Assembly (NCBI GenBank): GCA_030044455.1
Contig: JASHVU010000273.1
Location: 1 to 11,794, forward strand
DNA from: Acidobacteriaceae bacterium
GTDB taxonomy: Bacteria; Acidobacteriota; Terriglobia; Terriglobales; Acidobacteriaceae
DNA length: 11,794 nucleotides
Direction of reading: 5' to 3'
The first letter of the stretch is position 1. Every line of letters starts with the position of its first letter. The position numbers and the translations under genes were made by a program. Below are positions 1 to 7,250 of this stretch, one piece after another. The notes beneath the pieces were generated by a model. The model saw only the letters and a program-made list of their open reading frames with translations. It was not told the DNA's origin and made no database searches.

Positions 1-1
1 G

Positions 2-1924
2 GCCGCAGTCTGGATCACCTGCCTGGTCTTCTTTCAAACCGCGCTGTTGCTTGCCTACGCCTACGCGCACTGGCTCAGCCGCCGCCCGCACTTGTCTGTA
101 CATCTCGGGGTTCTGGCCGCCGCGCTGGCGTTCGCCATCTACTGGGCCTTCGGCGGCTTCGATCTCTCCAACGGCACCTCGCATCCCATTACCACCATCT
201 TCTTCGCGCTCTCAATCTGGATCGGGCTTCCCTTCCTCGCACTCGGCGCCACCAGCCCGCTGCTGCAGGTGTGGTGGTCGCAGGTCGAGGGCACCGGCAT
301 TCCCTACAAGCTCTTCGCACTCTCCAACCTCGCCTCTCTGCTCGCGCTCGCTGCTTACCCCACACTCATTGAGCCAAACTTCACGCAGCGTGCGCAGCGC
401 ATCACCTGGCTATGTGGATTTGTCGTCTTTGCTCTGCTCTCGACCGCGCTGGCCGTTCGCGTTCGCCATACAACCAGCCCGCAACGCGCGATGCCGGACG
501 ATCTGACTCCGCTAGCCCCGCTCACTCCGCCAACTCCGCTGACCCGGCTCCTCTGGCTGCTGCTGCCCATGGGCGCGTCGATGCAATTGAGCGCCGTCAC
601 CAGCTACATCACTGCCAACATCGCGCCCATTCCGCTGCTTTGGATTCTCCCCCTCGGAGTTTATCTGGTCACCATTATTCTGGCCTTCGAGTTTCCCCGC
701 CTGCTCCCGCGCGGAATCATTGTCCGCTTTCTCGTCGTGATGCTGGCCGGCCTGGCCTACATGCTCGCGCAAGTCGATGTCACCGTGCCAATGCGAATCG
801 GGGTCGGGTTCTTTCTCGCCGAACTCCTTTTCGCCTGCCTGTTTTGCCACGCAGAAGCGTACGCGCTGCGTCCTCAACGCGCTTCTGAATCCACCATCTT
901 CTATCTGCTCTTCGCCGCCGGCGGCGCGCTGGGCTCCTTCATCGTCGCCATCGGCTTTCCGCTTATCTTCTCGTACAACTACGATCTCGCCATCACCTTC
1001 TTCATCACCGCGCTGCTGGCGCTTATCGCCACATGGCGAAACGGTTGGCAACAGCGGCTGCTCTGGTCCGCGGCCACCGCCTCCATGCTGCTTCTCAACC
1101 TCTGGCTGAACATCGCCTATCAGCGCGGAACCACTGTAGCCGTACGCAACTTTTACGGCGCGCTGCGCGTGAAACAGAGCTTCAACTTCTCTGGCGCGGT
1201 GTTGCGCACGCTCACCAATGGCTCGATCCAGCACGGCACCCAGATCTTCGGCACTGATGCCGAAAGAAAAACTCCCACCACCTACTACGCTCTCGACTCC
1301 GGCGTGGGGCTCGCTTTGCGCTACTGCTGCCAAAATCAGCCGCGCAACATCGGCGTCATCGGCCTCGGCGCGGGAACCGTCGCCGCCTACGGCCAGCCCG
1401 GCGACAGCATCCGCTTCTACGAGATCAATCCCGCCGTCGCGCCCATCGCGCGCAACCTGTTCACTTATATTCGAGAGTCGGGAGCGAAAGTCTCCATCGT
1501 CCAGGGCGACGGACGTACCTCACTCGCCCCCGAGACCCCGCAGAACTTGAACGTACTGGTCGTCGATGCCTTTTCAGGTGACGCCATTCCGCTGCACCTG
1601 CTCACCGCAGAGGCCCTCGCACTCTATCGCCGCCATCTCGCCCCAGGAGGCATCATCGCTTTCCACATCTCAAATCAACATGTCGATCTTGAGCCCGCTG
1701 TCGCCTTGCTCGCGCAATCGGCGGGCATGAAAGCAATGCGCGTCTCCAGCCACGCCAACGACGAGCGCGGCGAGTTCAGCGCCTACTGGATGCTGGTCGC
1801 TAACAATGCTGACTTCTTCGCCCAACCGGCTGTCGCCGCCGAAGCCAAGCCATCCATCCTCAAGCCCGGTCTCCGCCTGTGGACTGACGACTACTCAAGT
1901 CTGTTGCCGCTGCTGCGGTGGTAA
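2..1924 (+). CDS. Membrane-fused spermidine-synthase-like protein, 5' end outside window
   Basis: The frame is open from the window edge (first codons read AVWITCLVFFQ), so the true start lies to the left; about 640 residues are visible. Residue numbers here count from the TTG at 47. Roughly the first 365 residues are a series of hydrophobic segments, with the stretch GATSPLLQVWW (67-77) followed by PYKLFALSNLASL, typical of integral-membrane proteins fused to a SpeE-like domain. The C-terminal part is a class I SAM-type Rossmann domain: GLGAGT at 439-444, an acidic strand end YEINP (E459), GDGR at 487-490 and DAFSGDAIP from D507. The usual SpeE segment before the Rossmann fold is replaced by NGSIQHGTQ. 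From family knowledge the fold could transfer an aminopropyl or methyl group, but membrane-fused members have no settled function and polyamine synthesis should not be assumed. The stop TAA is 127 bases before the next gene. Confidence 0.85.
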   Translation, partial: AAVWITCLVFFQTALLLAYAYAHWLSRRPHLSVHLGVLAAALAFAIYWAFGGFDLSNGTSHPITTIFFALSIWIGLPFLALGATSPLLQVWWSQVEGTGIPYKLFALSNLASLLALAAYPTLIEPNFTQRAQRITWLCGFVVFALLSTALAVRVRHTTSPQRAMPDDLTPLAPLTPPTPLTRLLWLLLPMGASMQLSAVTSYITANIAPIPLLWILPLGVYLVTIILAFEFPRLLPRGIIVRFLVVMLAGLAYMLAQVDVTVPMRIGVGFFLAELLFACLFCHAEAYALRPQRASESTIFYLLFAAGGALGSFIVAIGFPLIFSYNYDLAITFFITALLALIATWRNGWQQRLLWSAATASMLLLNLWLNIAYQRGTTVAVRNFYGALRVKQSFNFSGAVLRTLTNGSIQHGTQIFGTDAERKTPTTYYALDSGVGLALRYCCQNQPRNIGVIGLGAGTVAAYGQPGDSIRFYEINPAVAPIARNLFTYIRESGAKVSIVQGDGRTSLAPETPQNLNVLVVDAFSGDAIPLHLLTAEALALYRRHLAPGGIIAFHISNQHVDLEPAVALLAQSAGMKAMRVSSHANDERGEFSAYWMLVANNADFFAQPAVAAEAKPSILKPGLRLWTDDYSSLLPLLRW

Positions 1925-1929
1925 AACCG

Positions 1930-1945
1930 GCTGCGCGCCTGCAGC
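1930..1945 (+). terminator. Weak hairpin just after the spermidine-synthase-like gene
   Basis: GCTGC (1930-1934) pairs with GCAGC (1941-1945) around a six-base loop, starting six bases after the stop codon. The tail reads ATTCAT, not a T run, so this is at best a weak intrinsic terminator. Confidence 0.22.
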
Positions 1946-2040
1946 ATTCATCGCCTCGCGACAGTTGCAGCTCCTTTCCGTTCGATGTATCTTGATGGAC
2001 GCGCAGTAAAACAAATGAAGCACAATTTCAACTGAGCAAA

Positions 2041-2046
2041 AGGAAG
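2041..2046 (+). promoter_or_regulatory. Ribosome binding site of the chagasin-like gene
   Basis: AGGAAG sits six bases before the ATG at 2052, within AAAAGGAAG. It fixes this ATG as the start and makes the signal peptide begin at residue 1. Confidence 0.65.
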
Positions 2047-2051
2047 CTCCC

Positions 2052-2471
2052 ATGCAGCGTTCACGATCGGTTGGCTGGATTCACTCCTCACGATGGCTGT
2101 TGCTGGTTGCGCTCCTGGCTGTCGCTTATCATCCACAATCGGCCCGTGCCGAAACCAAAGTCATCACGGACGCAGACAAGGGAAGCGAAGTTCATCTCAA
2201 GGTCGGAGACACGCTTGAAGTCCGCCTGAAGTCGAATCCCTCAACCGGCTTTCAGTGGTTTGTCCATAAAGAATCGACGCCCCTGTTGAAACTGGATCAC
2301 CAGTCGACTACCGAGCCTGCGGATTCTGCTCCAGGCCGCCCCGTCGTCCAGGTATTCACGTTTGAACCCCTCCGCGCCGGTAATGGAGTTCTTCTGCTCC
2401 ACTACGTTCGTTCCTGGGAGAGTCCGGACCCCAACGAAGAGCGATTCACCCTGCGCCTTGTGATCGAGTAA
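2052..2471 (+). CDS. Exported chagasin-like (MEROPS I42) peptidase inhibitor homologue
   Basis: This 139-residue protein starts with a signal peptide: basic residues, a hydrophobic core near 15-26 and an ARA cleavage motif at 31-33, so it is probably periplasmic or secreted. The mature part matches the chagasin/inhibitor-of-cysteine-peptidase fold in length and in two of its three inhibitory loops. NPSTGFQW (62-69) corresponds to the NPTTGxxW loop, and RSWE (120-123) to the RPWE loop. The middle loop, normally GxGG before an aromatic, appears as PGRPVVQVFTF (94-104) and lacks the glycine pair. Family members inhibit papain-like cysteine peptidases. The altered loop makes tight inhibition uncertain here. 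The ATG has a good Shine-Dalgarno site. The gene stands alone, with a gap of 127 bases before it and 232 after. Confidence 0.82.
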   Translation: MQRSRSVGWIHSSRWLLLVALLAVAYHPQSARAETKVITDADKGSEVHLKVGDTLEVRLKSNPSTGFQWFVHKESTPLLKLDHQSTTEPADSAPGRPVVQVFTFEPLRAGNGVLLLHYVRSWESPDPNEERFTLRLVIE

Positions 2472-2503
2472 GGGTTTCCCAGGGCGCTGCGAGCAATTCC
2501 TGT

Positions 2504-2534
2504 TGTCCAGATCTCAATTCCGGGATCTTGGACA
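2504..2534 (+). terminator. Imperfect 12-bp inverted repeat downstream of the chagasin-like gene
   Basis: TGTCCA (2504-2509) plus GATCTC (2510-2515) pair with GGGATC (2522-2527) and TGGACA (2529-2534). There is one T bulge (2528), one G-T wobble and a loop of AATTCC. It begins 33 bases after the stop codon. No T run follows, so it may be a factor-dependent terminator, an RNA 3'-end stabiliser or a protein-binding palindrome. Confidence 0.35.
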
Positions 2535-2562
2535 GTGCAACGCCTTGACCACGCGCCGAATA

Positions 2563-2590
2563 CTGACCCCTGATCCCTGTCCCCTGCTCC
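2563..2590 (+). repeat. Degenerate period-7 C-rich array (CTGNYCC x4)
   Basis: Four adjacent heptamers read CTGACCC, CTGATCC, CTGTCCC and CTGCTCC. The 13-mer CCCTGTCCCCTGC (2575-2587) recurs exactly at 8967-8979, at the edge of the heptamer array between the two CarboxypepD_reg genes. It lies in the gap before acs and encodes no plausible protein. Confidence 0.6.
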
Positions 2591-2636
2591 CTTGCGTCAG
2601 TTGCGTCTCGCCCGATAGAGTTTGAGCCGTGGCTTC

Positions 2637-2671
2637 TCCCGCGCGAGCACTGCATTTTCGTGCCCGCGGGA
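2637..2671 (+). promoter_or_regulatory. Stem-loop in the acs leader
   Basis: TCCCGCG (2637-2643) pairs perfectly with CGCGGGA (2665-2671). Inside it GCAC (2647-2650) pairs with GTGC (2660-2663), with a 3/1 internal loop and a nine-base terminal loop. The structure ends about 20 bases before the acs Shine-Dalgarno site, and a T5 run (2687-2691) lies between. If transcribed it would form a stable leader hairpin. It matches no riboswitch class I recognise. Confidence 0.4.
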
Positions 2672-2692
2672 CCTTTCCCACCAGCCTTTTTC

Positions 2693-2697
2693 GAGGA
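2693..2697 (+). promoter_or_regulatory. Ribosome binding site of acs
   Basis: GAGGA ends six bases before the ATG at 2704. This supports that start over upstream codons. Confidence 0.6.
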
Positions 2698-2703
2698 TCC
2701 TGA

Positions 2704-4695
2704 ATGTCTTCTTTACCCGTTTCTGCCATTTCCCAACGCGACATCGATTCCACACTGCGCGAAAACCGAGTTTTTCCGCCGCCGCCGGAGTTTGCCGCCG
2801 CGGCCCACATCAAGAGCCTCGAACAATACGAGTCGATGTACCGGGAGTCCATCCAAAACCCCGAAAAATTCTGGGCCGGCGTCGCCAGCGAGCTGCACTG
2901 GTTCAAGAAGTGGGACAAGGTGCTCGACTGGGATCTGCCCTGGGCCGAGTGGTTCGTGGGCGGCAAAACCAATCTTTGCTACAACTGCGTCGACCGCCAC
3001 GCACTTGGCGAACGCGCGCAGAAAACCGCCATCATTTGGGAAGGCGAACCGGGCGAGATTCGCCGCCTCACTTTCGCCGAGCTGCACGTCGAAGTACAGA
3101 AGTTCGCCAACGCGCTCAAGTCTCTCGGCATCAAGAAAGGCGACCGGGTGGCTGTTTACATGGGCATGACACCCGAGCTGGCCATTGCCCTGCTGGCCTG
3201 CGCGCGCATCGGCGCCGTCCACAACGTCATCTTTGGCGGGTTCGCCGCCAACGCCATCGCCGACCGCGTCAACGACTCCGGCTGCATCGCCATCCTCACG
3301 CAGGATACGAGCTATCGCCGCGGTAACGAGATCCAGCTCAAGCGCACGGTTGACGAGGCTATGCCCGCCTGCCCCACCGTGAAGCACGTGGTGGTGTTCA
3401 AGCGCACCGGCTCACACGTGAAGATGACCGAAGGCCGCGACCACTGGTGGCACGACCTTGTGGCCGCTGCCGAGCCCGACTGCCTCTGCTCCGAGCAGGA
3501 CGCAGAAGATCCGCTCTATATCCTTTACACCTCAGGCTCAACCGGCAAGCCGAAGGGCCTGCTGCACACCACCGGTGGCTACGCGGTGCAAACCTACATC
3601 ACCACCAGGTACGTCTTCGACCTGCGCGAAGACGATATCTACTGGTGCACAGCCGATATCGGCTGGGTCACGGGCCACTCGTATGTGGTTTATGGCCCAA
3701 TGCAGAACGGCGCAACTGTACTGATGTATGAGGGCGCGCCCAACTGGCCCGATTTTTCGCGCTTCTGGAAAATTGTCGACGATCATAAGGTCACCCTCTT
3801 CTACACCGCGCCCACGGCCATCCGCGCCTTCATCAAGTGGGGCGATGAATTCGTCGACAAGTACAAGCTCGATTCCCTTCGCCTCCTTGGGACGGTTGGC
3901 GAGCCCATCAATCCCGAGGCGTGGATGTGGTACCGCGAGAAGATCGGGCACAACCGCTGCCCCATCGTCGATACCTGGTGGCAGACTGAGACCGGCGCCA
4001 TCCTCATCGCCCCAATCCCCGGCGCCGTGCCCACCAAGCCCGGCTCAGCCACGCGGCCTTTCTTCGGCATCGAGCCTGCGGTGGTCACGCGGCCCGACGC
4101 TAATGGCCACTACAAAACTGTTCCGGCCGGCCACGGCGGCCTGCTCGTGCTTAAGCGTCCCTGGCCATCGATGGCGCGCACGGTTTATGGCGATCCCGAA
4201 CGCTTCAAGAGGACTTACTGGAGCGACGTGCCGGGCTGCTACTTTACCGGCGACGGCGCGCGCCAGGACGCCGACGGCTACTTCTGGCTGATGGGCCGCG
4301 TCGACGACGTGATCAATGTGAGCGGCCACCGGCTGGGAACAATGGAGGTGGAATCGGCTCTGGTCGCGCACTCCAAGGTTGCCGAGGCTGCTGTTGTAGG
4401 AAGGCCTGACGATCTGAAGGGCCAGGCCATCTCGGCGTTTGTCACGCTCGAGCACGGCAATGAACCGTCAGAAGCTCTTAAAGACGAGCTGCGCAAGTGG
4501 GTCGCCAAAGAGATTGGCGCGCTGGCGCGCCCTGACGACATCCGCTTTACCGAGTCGCTGCCCAAAACCCGCAGCGGCAAAATCATGCGCCGCCTGCTGC
4601 GCGAACTGGCCACGCACGGTGAAGTGAAGGGCGACGTAACCACGCTCGAAGATTTCACCGTGATCGCCAAGCTGAGAGAAGCGGAAGAGGGTTAG
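2704..4695 (+). CDS. acs: Acetyl-CoA synthetase, AMP-forming
   Basis: A 663-residue, full-length cytoplasmic enzyme of the adenylate-forming (ANL) superfamily. It converts acetate, ATP and CoA to acetyl-CoA, AMP and pyrophosphate, for acetate use or salvage. Motifs appear in order: the N-terminal ACS segment with [21 protein letters not shown]; the ATP-binding P-loop [11 protein letters not shown] near 274-284; [22 protein letters not shown] at 425-431, whose tryptophan pair is characteristic of acetate-sized acyl pockets; the hinge region [20 protein letters not shown]; and [11 protein letters not shown] with the catalytic lysine at 626. In well-studied Acs enzymes this lysine is switched off by reversible acetylation. 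No acetyltransferase or deacetylase gene is visible nearby. Length and motif order match canonical Acs (about 650 residues), with no sign of damage. The downstream reductase gene follows after 10 bases. Confidence 0.97.
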   Translation: MSSLPVSAISQRDIDSTLRENRVFPPPPEFAAAAHIKSLEQYESMYRESIQNPEKFWAGVASELHWFKKWDKVLDWDLPWAEWFVGGKTNLCYNCVDRHALGERAQKTAIIWEGEPGEIRRLTFAELHVEVQKFANALKSLGIKKGDRVAVYMGMTPELAIALLACARIGAVHNVIFGGFAANAIADRVNDSGCIAILTQDTSYRRGNEIQLKRTVDEAMPACPTVKHVVVFKRTGSHVKMTEGRDHWWHDLVAAAEPDCLCSEQDAEDPLYILYTSGSTGKPKGLLHTTGGYAVQTYITTRYVFDLREDDIYWCTADIGWVTGHSYVVYGPMQNGATVLMYEGAPNWPDFSRFWKIVDDHKVTLFYTAPTAIRAFIKWGDEFVDKYKLDSLRLLGTVGEPINPEAWMWYREKIGHNRCPIVDTWWQTETGAILIAPIPGAVPTKPGSATRPFFGIEPAVVTRPDANGHYKTVPAGHGGLLVLKRPWPSMARTVYGDPERFKRTYWSDVPGCYFTGDGARQDADGYFWLMGRVDDVINVSGHRLGTMEVESALVAHSKVAEAAVVGRPDDLKGQAISAFVTLEHGNEPSEALKDELRKWVAKEIGALARPDDIRFTESLPKTRSGKIMRRLLRELATHGEVKGDVTTLEDFTVIAKLREAEEG

Positions 4696-4705
4696 GGTTG
4701 TCACC

Positions 4706-5227
4706 ATGCGCCGCCTCGTGTACTCAGTCGCAACCAGTCTCGACGGCTTTATCGCCGGGCCGAAGGGCGAGTACGACTGGATCGTTCACGATCCGGCAAT
4801 CGACTTTGCGGCGATCTATCGCCGGTTCGATACGTTCCTGATGGGGCGGCTGACCTACGAACTCGCGCAATCGCAGAAGCCCATGTTGAAGAAGATGGGA
4901 ATCAAGGTTGTGGTGGCGTCTGCCACGCTCGACCCCGCACAGCACAAGGATGTAACCATCCTGAGTAGCGGCGTGGCCGAAGCGGTCGCCGCGCTCAAGG
5001 CCAAGCCGGGCAAAGACATCTGGCTCTTCGGCGGAGGAGTGCTCTTCCGCAGTTTGGCCGACGCGGGCCTCGTCGATGCGGTCGATTTGACCGTAATTCC
5101 GGTGCTGCTGGGCGCAGGCGTACCGCTGCTGCCTGAAGGCGCTCGCGTGCGGCTCAAGCTGAACGAGAGCAAGGCGCTGGCCAGCGGCGTGCTGATGCTC
5201 AGTTACTCGGTCGTGCGACCGGAGTGA
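4706..5227 (+). CDS. RibD-C/DHFR-like reductase family protein
   Basis: A 173-residue protein of the RibD C-terminal/dihydrofolate-reductase-like superfamily, usually NADPH-binding and cytoplasmic. Visible signatures are SVATSLDGFIAGPKGEYDW (7-25), FLMGRLTYE (44-52), the glycine-rich nucleotide-binding segment IWLFGGGVLF (105-114), and IPVLLGAGVPLLP (131-143) near the end of the fold. It is a stand-alone domain with no RibD deaminase half, and the substrate cannot be read from the sequence; it should not be called folA or ribD. The ATG lies 10 bases after the acs stop with only a weak Shine-Dalgarno match, which suggests cotranscription and perhaps translational coupling. Its last 29 bases overlap the end of the opposing membrane-protein gene. 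Confidence 0.88.
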   Translation: MRRLVYSVATSLDGFIAGPKGEYDWIVHDPAIDFAAIYRRFDTFLMGRLTYELAQSQKPMLKKMGIKVVVASATLDPAQHKDVTILSSGVAEAVAALKAKPGKDIWLFGGGVLFRSLADAGLVDAVDLTVIPVLLGAGVPLLPEGARVRLKLNESKALASGVLMLSYSVVRPE

Positions 5228-6386
5228 TCGCGCCCATTTTGCCGCGCGTGGCATACAGATACCACGCCAGCCACGCCGGCGCGGTCCACAGGTAAAACGG
5301 CGAAGGCAGCTGAATGGCCGCGACCACGCCAACCATGCATCCCGCCCAGATCAACCCCAGCGGCACCCAGTCGCGCACGTCCTTGCCAGCCGCATACATG
5401 CCCGCCAGGATGGCCGGGAACAGCACTGCCTGGTCGGTGAAGAAACTGTAAGGAGTGCACACCGCGCCAACCAGTAGCACCAGCAATCCCTCGCGCCCCC
5501 ACTGCCAGCCCTCGCCCCGCGTGGCGTAGTACCAGGCCGCCCACGCGCAGGCCGGCACCTCGGGCACAAATTCGATCCAATGTGCGGCAGGATTGATTGC
5601 GAATCGCATGGCGACGGCGAGCGTCGGAATGAACACGTCGAGCACGCGGGTGGACCGCATCATATCGAAGTACTGCTGCCAAGCCTGGCCATCGAGCCCG
5701 AGTGTAAGCCCGCAGCTTACTACCAGCGCCAGAACGAATCCGCCGATCACGGCAAAACTGCGCCGGCGCACACTCCACAACACCAGCACCACGACACAGG
5801 GCAGAAACAGGTGCGGCTTGAGCGCGCAGCCCAGCAAGGCCGCGCCGGCCAGCCAGGGCCGCGTCTTGTGCAGCCACAAAAATAGCGACACGCCGAGCAG
5901 GAAGAATATCCCCAGCTGGCCGGCCATCAAACACGCCAGAATGGGTGGAAAGCCAAACACAAAAACATGCAGTCGGCTGTCGGGGCGGCCGTGCACGATC
6001 CACAAAACCCACATGGCCAGGCCCGTGCAGGCCAGCAGCATTGCCAGCCACAGCAACAACCCGGCCTTGGCGCCCATATAGCCCAGCAGCAGCGCGAGTT
6101 CAAAAGCCACCGGCGGGCTGAAGGTCACCTTGGGCGAGTCTTCTTCAAGGCCTCGTGATTTTTCCAGCCGATAAATTGCGGCGATGTCGTAGGGATCCGC
6201 GTGATGCGCGAGTTGCTGTTCGGCAGCCCAGTATTGGATGTAGTCGCGCCCGCAGGCGTTCTTGTCGTCAATGGTGAGCGCGTAAATGCCGAGGACGAAG
6301 CAGGCTCCAAGGGCAATAATGGCTGCCGCCCCAAGCCTTCGGCCTGGACTGTCCTTCACCGGAGCGCTTTTGATCTCACCAGCCAT
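5199..6386 (-). CDS. GT87-like (DUF2029) integral-membrane glycosyltransferase
   Basis: A 395-residue polytopic membrane protein with about ten hydrophobic segments. Features of the GT87/DUF2029 (GT-C fold) family include an acidic residue after the first membrane helix in GRDYIQYWAA (D48), DPYDIAAIYRLE (64-75), a long GQLGIFFLLGVSLFLWL stretch, LKPHLFLP (189-196) and PYSFFTDQAVLFPAIL (312-327). Family members use polyprenyl-phosphate sugars to glycosylate lipids or polysaccharides on the outer face of the inner membrane; the sugar and acceptor here are unknown. GGAG lies six bases before the ATG. The gene starts 21 bases after the stop of the beta-barrel gene on the same strand, so the two are probably cotranscribed. 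Its 3' end overlaps the opposing reductase gene by 29 bases. Confidence 0.8.
   Translation of the reverse strand: MAGEIKSAPVKDSPGRRLGAAAIIALGACFVLGIYALTIDDKNACGRDYIQYWAAEQQLAHHADPYDIAAIYRLEKSRGLEEDSPKVTFSPPVAFELALLLGYMGAKAGLLLWLAMLLACTGLAMWVLWIVHGRPDSRLHVFVFGFPPILACLMAGQLGIFFLLGVSLFLWLHKTRPWLAGAALLGCALKPHLFLPCVVVLVLWSVRRRSFAVIGGFVLALVVSCGLTLGLDGQAWQQYFDMMRSTRVLDVFIPTLAVAMRFAINPAAHWIEFVPEVPACAWAAWYYATRGEGWQWGREGLLVLLVGAVCTPYSFFTDQAVLFPAILAGMYAAGKDVRDWVPLGLIWAGCMVGVVAAIQLPSPFYLWTAPAWLAWYLYATRGKMGAITPVARPSN
5208..5221. terminator. Hairpin inside the convergent gene overlap
   Basis: CGGTCG (5208-5213) and CGACCG (5216-5221) form an inverted repeat, read as a five-pair stem with a GTGC loop. It lies within the 29 bases coded on both strands. 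Neither side has a clear T run, so a bidirectional terminator role is only a possibility. Confidence 0.28.
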
Positions 6387-6407
6387 CTGAAGCTCCGGTT
6401 GAGAGAA

Positions 6408-7073
6408 TCAGAAGTGGTAAGTCAAGCCTATGGTGGCGCTCGAGTTCCACGTCCTGTGCGGCGAATAGCCGAGCAGCGCCGTGTTGTCGCGAAGCGAGAA
6501 CGCGGCGCCAATCTTGTCGCCCGAAACGCGGATGGAGAAACGGTCGCTCAGGCGGTAGTACAGGCCGCCGCCGAAACCGCCCGCAAAAGAGAAATTGGGC
6601 GTCATTTGCTCACCACCGGTGTGCTCTACGCCCATGCCACCATGAAAGAATCCGCCCACCCGGTCATAGATATCGGCGTGAAACTCAGGCCCGGCAAGAA
6701 CTTCGTAGACCGACGGGTCTCCTGGGTTGGCGGTGTTGTTGTTCACGCCGCCTCCGCCGCTCCCGATGCTGAGAGGCGGTTTGAAGTAATTGCCCATCAC
6801 CGAAAAACCAAAATACTTGCCCCAATCTCGCATGGCGTTCAACTCAACGCCGATCAATCCGTAGCGCGACTGGTTCACTTGGTTGATGCTGGTGTAGCCC
6901 CAACCGGCATACACCTCGTACTTGGGAGCCGCTGCCGGTCCACCGGGACCCTTGCTTTCTGGCGAACCCACCTGGCCTGCGGCCTGCTGGGGAAAAAACA
7001 GCAATGCCGGCGTCATGGCCAGCGCCAACTTGAAAGAACTCCGTAAGATCGTACCCAACAACTTCTTCTCCAA
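6408..7073 (-). CDS. Outer-membrane beta-barrel protein
   Basis: Translated from the TTG at 7073, this is a 221-residue protein. It has an n-region EKKLLG, a hydrophobic core LALAMTPALLFF and an AAGQ cleavage region. The mature part shows short alternating strands separated by glycine- and asparagine-rich turns (YEVYAGWGYTSIN, GLYYRLSDRFSIRVSG, SSATIGLTYHF) and ends in phenylalanine, as outer-membrane barrels recognised by BamA usually do. A GGGGVNNN stretch is probably an exposed loop. It resembles small OmpA/OmpW-type opacity porins of about eight strands; function is unknown. I chose the TTG at 7073 because GAGGAG (7083-7088) precedes it by nine bases and it begins a proper signal peptide. 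The frame also opens at a TTG at 7172, but that would add a charged cysteine-containing extension ahead of the signal peptide. Confidence 0.78.
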   Translation of the reverse strand: MEKKLLGTILRSSFKLALAMTPALLFFPQQAAGQVGSPESKGPGGPAAAPKYEVYAGWGYTSINQVNQSRYGLIGVELNAMRDWGKYFGFSVMGNYFKPPLSIGSGGGGVNNNTANPGDPSVYEVLAGPEFHADIYDRVGGFFHGGMGVEHTGGEQMTPNFSFAGGFGGGLYYRLSDRFSIRVSGDKIGAAFSLRDNTALLGYSPHRTWNSSATIGLTYHF

Positions 7074-7082
7074 CGTCAGAAT

Positions 7083-7088
7083 CTCCTC
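7083..7088 (-). promoter_or_regulatory. Ribosome binding site deciding the beta-barrel start
   Basis: On the minus strand GAGGAG precedes the TTG at 7073 by nine bases. No comparable motif precedes the upstream TTG at 7172. Confidence 0.5.
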
Positions 7089-7250
7089 GAACCGCCCATC
7101 ATGGCGCCGGCACACACAATCGCCGCGCGCAACTAGATCGGTCTGCGGCGCGGCGCCGGTAATGACAATCAAAACGCAGATAGTGATCCTTCAAAAGAAT
7201 ACCCTTTACCCCCCACATCCACGAAGCGGCGCGTATCCCATGTGGCGCAC

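Noticed and set aside
512..1333. Open frame of 273 codons on the minus strand inside the spermidine-synthase-like gene
   Set aside because: It lies antisense to a clear coding sequence, is low-complexity and charged (G/E/Q/R-rich) with no recognisable domain, and is a typical by-product of GC-rich coding DNA.
2592..2621. Sigma70-like promoter before acs: TTGCGT, 18-base spacer, TAGAGT
   Set aside because: Only about 3/6 and 4/6 matches to consensus, within sequence where such matches occur by chance; not enough to call.
2622..3326. Plus-strand frame of 234 codons overlapping the start of acs
   Set aside because: Arginine- and histidine-rich out-of-frame reading of acs with no domain; acs itself is unambiguous.
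6201..7046. Plus-strand frame of 281 codons opposite the beta-barrel and GT87-like genes
   Set aside because: It spans two genes and their junction on the other strand, and its translation has no recognisable motifs; the minus-strand genes have signal peptide, membrane segments and ribosome binding sites.
7213..7245. Inverted repeat CCACAT/ATGTGG after the 550-residue protein gene
   Set aside because: Only six pairs around a 21-base loop and no T run; chance is likely.
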